The notes under the pieces: model-generated | Told to the model about the DNA's origin: nothing | Databases searched by the model: none | The model's input: the letters and a program-made list of their open reading frames with translations, nothing else | NCBI GenBank assembly: GCA_014898425.1 | Contig: RCSZ01000008.1 | Location: forward strand, 1,871,501-1,935,500 | Reading direction: 5' to 3' | Source: Botryotinia globosa | Taxonomy: Eukaryota > Ascomycota > Leotiomycetes > Helotiales > Sclerotiniaceae | DNA: 64,000 nt | Shown here: positions 58,601-64,000 of the stretch, one piece after another | Layout: every line of letters begins with the position of its first letter | Numbering within the stretch: position 1 is the stretch's first letter | Made by a program: the position numbers and the translations under genes

Positions 58601-58669
58601 GGATTGGATTGGATTGGATTGGATTGGATTGGATTGGATTGGATTGGATTGGATTGGATTGGATTGGAT
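58601..58669. repeat. Pentanucleotide microsatellite GGATT
   Basis: About 13 perfect tandem GGATT copies, plus two more at 58571-58580. Frames on both strands through it are repeat artefacts. Confidence 0.95.
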
Positions 58670-61600
58670 GAGATTTGACTTGATTAAGTCTTGTGAGAAT
58701 AAATGCAGAACGTGCGTGGAATGGGCAGGACAGAGAAACGATTGTGGTTGCGAGGGATAGGGAGAGCGTGCTAGCAGTAGTGAGGCTGTGGGGGAGGGGG
58801 GGGGAATGAATTTTCTGGAGAGATGGAATGAGGGTGTTAAAATTGTTTCATGTTCGGGTTGAGTGCGGAATAGCAATACGCAAGAGGTTAGTTACCTAGT
58901 ATTGAGATATAAGCTAATCCTCTCTTTCCAATTTGCCTGACAAGAAGACCTTGATCCTTGACAACAGAAATACTAGCTTAATTAGCTGCAGACACGTATC
59001 TATAATTCCTCTAGAGATTGGAGTTTCGGAATGTGATGATGATTCAGAAATTGGAAATTGGAAATAGTATATTGATGAATTTCGTTGAATATCAGAAGAA
59101 GCGAATAGGTAGTGTGTAGTATACGCACGGGGATTCGGCTTGCCTTGGGTTCTGGGAAGAGTTTTTTATTCCTTGGGAGGGAGAAATCATTGAGGGTTTG
59201 GGTGCTTATGGTCTACTCTACTCCTCTTCGCATACCTGTCGCGTTGAATGTTTTAGGTTGAGATTTTAATTTTGTTGGAGAGATGGAGATTTTGAGGGGT
59301 TTGGGTATGTATCACTTCGTGATCATATTCAGTACTGCTGATTCCTTGTCTAGGTTCTTTGACTTCTGAGGTTATTCCGAATTTCTGACTTGGAAGAATA
59401 GATTACTGTCTAAATACTTCTAGAACCTTCAAGAGATGGATCTCTTGAGTTTTGGTGTTGGTATTGATGTTAACGTTGCTACGAAATCAATTTAATTTGA
59501 GAAAAGTTGATTATAACGAATGACTAGTTCTTGTATCTAGTGTGGAGGAAGTAACTTGTAATCTCACTTCCTATATGCTGTCTTGACTTACAAAGACTAT
59601 GTACAAATCTCGATTTTCATACCTATTATGAATTTCCTATCTATAACCAGGTATGCTTTACAAATGTCTTCCTCCAGCTCCAGTGAAAGAAATTTTGCAT
59701 TCTTGACGTCTTTTCCAATAAAGATCTATCAAATTTCCCCAGGCCAGCAGCACCATTTCCAAATTACCTCAAGAAAAATAGATACCTTTCAAGTAAGAAT
59801 CAATAACAATCACACTTATCTCTCTCCCCTAGAGTAAAAAATACATTTATAAAAGTTCTTTAAACCAATCTCCCATCTCTCCTTCATCCTTCCAGTTCTT
59901 TCAGTGTCCTACCCTAATCTCATGGCACAACCTCGGCTCTCGGAGAAATAATCCCCCTTTCCATGAATCAACCATAAACAGTACAACCTCGTGATCTTGA
60001 CAGTTCGAACTCGTTTGTTGCATGTCTGAAATAGTTGATTTCCTTTTTTTCTGAGATTTCCACGGAATTTTTTGAATTTTTTGGGGGGGTTTTTTTTTTT
60101 TAAAAAAGTGTGTATGTATGCTTTGAAAAAAAAAATAGTTAATTCAACTTTTTCACTAAGAAATTATCAAATTTTTGGAAACATGGCATTTTGAAAATCC
60201 GATAACAATTTAATGGATTAATATTCTGGGAATGAAAAGTTGATTTTTAGATTTAAGAGGTATTTATTTACTAATTTTAGCTGTTTCTATTGAGATTGTT
60301 ATTGATTTTGGGAAGCATATAGTTGATTGAAGTGTGTGTGTGTTTTTAAGATTTTTGGTCGCCTGAGATTGGATGTGAGGTTGGTGAACGGCTATTTCCA
60401 CATAATATGGGACTGAAGGTTGATCATTTTGGGCTTTGGTGAAAGGAAAATTACTGGTATGAATTTGAAACGAATTTCTGGGGGAAGAGGGGATATAATA
60501 TGTGTTTTAAGCTCAAAGTTGAGCTTGCAGTAGTTGGGCTGTGCAGCTATATTTACGTGGGCTGTCAAGCTTCTTTATACTTCATCGCGCTTTGCGATAA
60601 GTTATGCTTGTTTTAAGCTCAACTTCTTATCGTTCCTAGTGATATCCTCTCCGTTTTGTTATCAACTCAAAGTGGGTTGGGAGAATTGGAAGACGTGAGG
60701 TTGGAAAACAAGATAGTACGAGGCTTAGTACACTTGAGAGCTTTATGAGCCTCTTTATCTTCGATCAGGAGTTTGGGAGTGTTTGTCTCTAATACTACGA
60801 TCCATAATGTTGTTACTACACGCAGTGAGCTTCTTCACAACATAAAAGCATGTTAGTGAAGAGCGTGTTGACTATGGAGGTTGTATCGATCTGATCAAAC
60901 TGGGAGTACAGAAGTGGAAATGATATTGATATAGTAGTGCTAGTGCAAATACCTTAGTCTAGAACTTCTGACATGACTCCGTGTGAAGACTTCGCGGCCA
61001 AATCGCTGGCATATATGTCCCACTCAATAGTTTACTCACCTGTTGTTGTCTTTCTTTCAACTTTCTTCTTTCGGACAGCAAAAAATGGTTGCATGACACG
61101 GATAAATGCCTGAGTCCAACTACATGAGAATATTCCATGATGACTTGAGGTTTTTCTGAGGGAAAACCTCGAAATGAACAATTTGATCGAGACCTTTTCA
61201 AGAGCCCATAGCCACAACATAGGTCCGCGCGTATCTAATTGGGGTCCTCTGATTACGATTCCACTGGAAAAGGAAGTTGGGAGGCTCCATGATCCCCCAA
61301 GTGCCGGTCAAATTAAGAGTCGTTTCAACTTAGTTTGAGTGCCACATTGTAAGTCTGTTGGCTAACAAGCATGTTGGCACTGTATTCATCGTGGAAGTGG
61401 GACTTCGAACCTTTTAGGTGAGCACATCGGCAACTTCAAATGGACAAGCAAACAAACCATTATTTGGTGGTATTGAAGAGTCCATCTAGCCATAGAAAGC
61501 ATCTACTCAAGTGCAGTAACACCCCTGTTTTCTCATACGCGGGAGTCGATACTTCAACCCGAAGCGTTCTTGCGTAGAGAAAGATCGTCGCGTCGGAGTG

Positions 61601-62494
61601 TTTGGAGTATACAAACTCTCCGAGACTAGAATATTTGACATCTCAAAGGCTATATTAATTGCTCTTGGATCAGTCGGAAGCGTGAAGAATAGATTGGGCT
61701 AACGTATAGCATTGCCGAATTTGCGGCGACCAAAAACAGGGGTTAGCCGACCTGATTGTGACGTACAGTACTGATGATATGTTATTACGTGCAATCAATT
61801 GGCTACTTGGTGGCCATAACTCAGGGGTGCACAAGCAAATTGACGAGCCGCTAGATTGTCGGCCCCATGTTTTATTCTGGGGACGGGGCGGGGAAAAGTT
61901 TATCATCTATCCGCCAGCCAGTCTCCACTAATTGACATGGAAACTAAGCATGATAATTAAGTTAGCCATTCCAACGCCGATATCAACCTTTCTTTCAATG
62001 ATACACCTGCGATTGGTAACCCAGAGTTTCTAATTGGTTGAGTAACTCTATACTATGACATGGAATCTACCTTGTTAAGCAGAGGTCAAAAGACAACAGA
62101 CTTTCAACGCCAGCTAAGGTAGAGAATTGTCATTCTTTTATGAAGGCTCGCCTGGCTTTAAACATTATGGACCAGATGGCCAATCATTTAAGAGCCATTC
62201 AATCATCACTTAGCAATCACATGTAAAGCTGCAAGGAGAAAACATTTGTAGTCCGTGTATCCATCCACCTTGCGTATCTTATCACAGTGCTGTAGTTTTC
62301 AATCCTTGAAGTCTGATTACTATTCCTCAGGATCAGTTATGAAATAGACATTCGGTAATCATTGAGGTTGCATTGCGAAGGCTTAGCAATGTCACTGCCG
62401 CGTGTACATATTCCACTTCCTCCTGCTTTATCAGTAGTAACTGTCCGTCCACATACCGATTACTAATTAACCTTAACGGTTAGCTCTCCGCTGT

Positions 62495-62526
62495 CTGGGA
62501 GGGACCCCACTCGGGGGATCCCTCAG
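62495..62526. promoter_or_regulatory. GC-rich imperfect palindrome upstream of dioxygenase pseudogene
   Basis: CTG-GG-AGGGACCCC, then loop ACTC(G), then GGGG-A-TCCCTCAG. Twelve base pairs can form with a GG bulge and a single A bulge, in otherwise AT-rich DNA, about 220 bp upstream of the pseudogene start codon. It also carries CCCC/GGGG cores like stress or zinc-finger regulator sites. Function is speculative. Confidence 0.3.
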
Positions 62527-62744
62527 ATGATGCAATTTGTTCGGCAGTCAGGTACAATATGTGGTACATCTTTACATATGGGCTTTCAGATTGCAAGCAT
62601 ATTGACCAATGATGTGCATCTGAAAGTAATGAGTGAGGGTTGGAAAGCATATATGAGGGAGCATCATCTACTTCTACATTGAAGTATCAACACAGTTTGC
62701 AGCACATCTACTTCTCCAGCTTGGAACCAGGGAATTCCATCAAC

Positions 62745-63779
62745 ATGAAGCCACAACACCTCTCAGTCCTCGGCCTTCTAGCCACACCACTTCTTGCCCA
62801 CCAAGAAGCTTCAACAGAAGTGCTCAAACGTTCCGCAAACCTCTCCAAGCGATGCGCTTCCGGAACTGCAAACTACAACAAACGTCGATATGAACGACGA
62901 AACGCAGAAGCTCTCGCCAAGCGATCTGGAAACGCAACATACACTATCACCACCGAAGCGCCTTAATATGATGTCCTCAAGAATGATACTTGTGTCTTGG
63001 CCGCCGAGGTCACTGCTGGTCCATACTACTGGCCTCGATGCGAGACTCTCCGTCAAGATATGACCGAAGGTCAAGCCGGTATTCCTCTAACTCTTGATGT
63101 GGGAGTTATTGATATGGCGACATGTGAGCCGCTTCCAAATGCTCTCGTTGTCTTTTTGGCATTGCAATGATACTGGTAGTTATTCCAGTTTCACAGGTCG
63201 AGACGCCAACATTCCGTTCTCCACTCTGCTTAAAGAGTTGAATGTCACTGATTTCGAAATCGGTGTTACGGATTTACATACAGATGATGCAACTTGGTTG
63301 AGACGAATGTGGCCTACGAATGATGAGGGAATGTTGGAGATGAAGACTGTTTTCCCTGGTTTCTATGTTCAAAGAACTATTCACATTCATGCTTAAGGTA
63401 AATTTTTCTCTTTCCCGCACTCATCTTTCATAATTTCATAGTAAAGCTCTGTAAATTCATTTACTACACAAAAATCTAGTTTTCACTGACTATGTTTTCC
63501 ACTCCAACGGGTACCGTTCAAACTGGAAACACCAACTCCATCGGCCAATTCTATTTCAACGACACTGTTACCGAGACAATCATGGCCCAGGAACCTTATG
63601 AGAGCCATACTCAAATCAACCGCACCACCAATGCTGAGGACAATTACTACTTGGATGGATTCGCACATGGATATAATCCGGTTATGTATATTGTTGCAGT
63701 TGATGGAGAAGATATCACTAAGGGAATGATTGGGTATATTACCATCGGAATTGACACTACGAACAACCCTGTGTGTTAG
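62745..63779 (+). pseudogene. Secreted intradiol ring-cleavage dioxygenase, disrupted
   Basis: The ATG at 62745 opens a signal peptide (MKPQHLSVLGLLATPLLA). Downstream are family stretches CVLAAEVTAGPYYWP, TLDVGVIDMATCEPLPNA, FWHCNDTGSYSSF, FPGFYVQRTIHIHA, SNSIGQ-like GNTNSIGQFYF and a C-terminal barrel strand region (IGYITIGIDT). These identify the extracellular intradiol dioxygenase-like family, with catechol-type aromatic ring cleavage as the ancestral role. The frame is broken four times. TAA at 62964-62966 stands where Gln is expected, an extra T lies in the run 63153-63157, TAA at 63394-63396 sits where Gln is expected just before an intron (63398-63479), and an extra G lies in 63509-63511. 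The gene is therefore a pseudogene unless the sequence has errors; both nonsense changes fit CAA-to-TAA. Confidence 0.85.
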
Positions 63780-64000
63780 ACCCCCCCAGAAACTCCTAGA
63801 AACGCTGGATGAGTTATCGTGAAAAATTACTGTATCTTAATTAGGTGGATTAGATGCTTGTTAATAGACTGGAATATGCACATTTTGCAATGTAGATACG
63901 AAACATATGATCGGGGATTAACGGGTATATGATGGAAAACTTGGAAATTTTATATTTTTCCCGTCAATGACTTTTATATCTTCTTGTGACCATGAATTAC

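Larger units (their letters stand above)
54957..62744. other. 7.8-kb gene-poor region
   Basis: No gene is supported. ORFs are short (longest 116 codons) and without motifs. It contains the GGATT array at 58601-58669, homopolymer G/T/A runs at 60080-60107, an inverted-repeat cluster with AAGCTCAA units at 60508-60632, and the GC-rich hairpin at 62495-62526. Composition is ordinary rather than RIP-like. Confidence 0.45.

Overview
The window is nuclear DNA of a filamentous ascomycete. Genes are split by short introns (46-113 nt, one probably about 240 nt) with CTAAC/CTAAT-like branch points. The set includes eukaryotic housekeeping genes (uS12/S23, TAF13, ISWI, dihydroorotase) next to typical filamentous-fungal secreted and membrane families, and it carries a transposon relic with mutations of the repeat-induced-point-mutation (RIP) type. 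The protein style and AT-leaning composition suggest Leotiomycetes, perhaps Sclerotiniaceae. That placement is inference; no search was run.

Layout. 0-12 kb: a secreted PLC-like phosphodiesterase, ribosomal protein S23 head-to-head with a coiled-coil protein of unknown function, TAF13, a long simple-repeat intergenic stretch, and a second, probably GPI-anchored PLC-like phosphodiesterase. 12.4-15.0 kb: a 2.56-kb extremely AT-rich block bounded by 11-bp terminal inverted repeats and an imperfect 8-bp target duplication. I read it as a RIP-mutated hAT-family DNA transposon, with one transposase fragment still legible. 15-18 kb: three different tandem arrays. 18-34 kb is the gene-dense core: a SUR7/PalI-like membrane protein (with a GC-AG intron), dihydroorotase, an ISWI chromatin remodeller, a HAPSTR1/DUF4588-like protein, a Ser/Thr-rich secreted protein with a Cys-rich tail, and a CCCH zinc-finger protein with a Met-Asn-Asn repeat.

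34-62.7 kb is gene-poor. I can support only a 102-residue single-pass membrane protein (spliced, 40 kb), a PAR32/DUF3602-like protein (48 kb), and an 87-residue two-exon protein with a pair of CxxCGG motifs (54.7 kb). There is also a weak orphan or decayed gene near 39 kb. At 62.7-63.8 kb lies a secreted intradiol-dioxygenase gene broken by two CAA-to-TAA nonsense changes and two one-base insertions, so it is a pseudogene.

The housekeeping genes act in separate processes (translation, TFIID, chromatin remodelling, pyrimidine synthesis), and nothing suggests a biosynthetic cluster. The most informative features are the RIP-marked hAT relic, the decayed dioxygenase, and the small spliced genes that simple ORF calling misses or mis-frames. 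I found no CRISPR arrays, rRNA or convincing tRNA genes.
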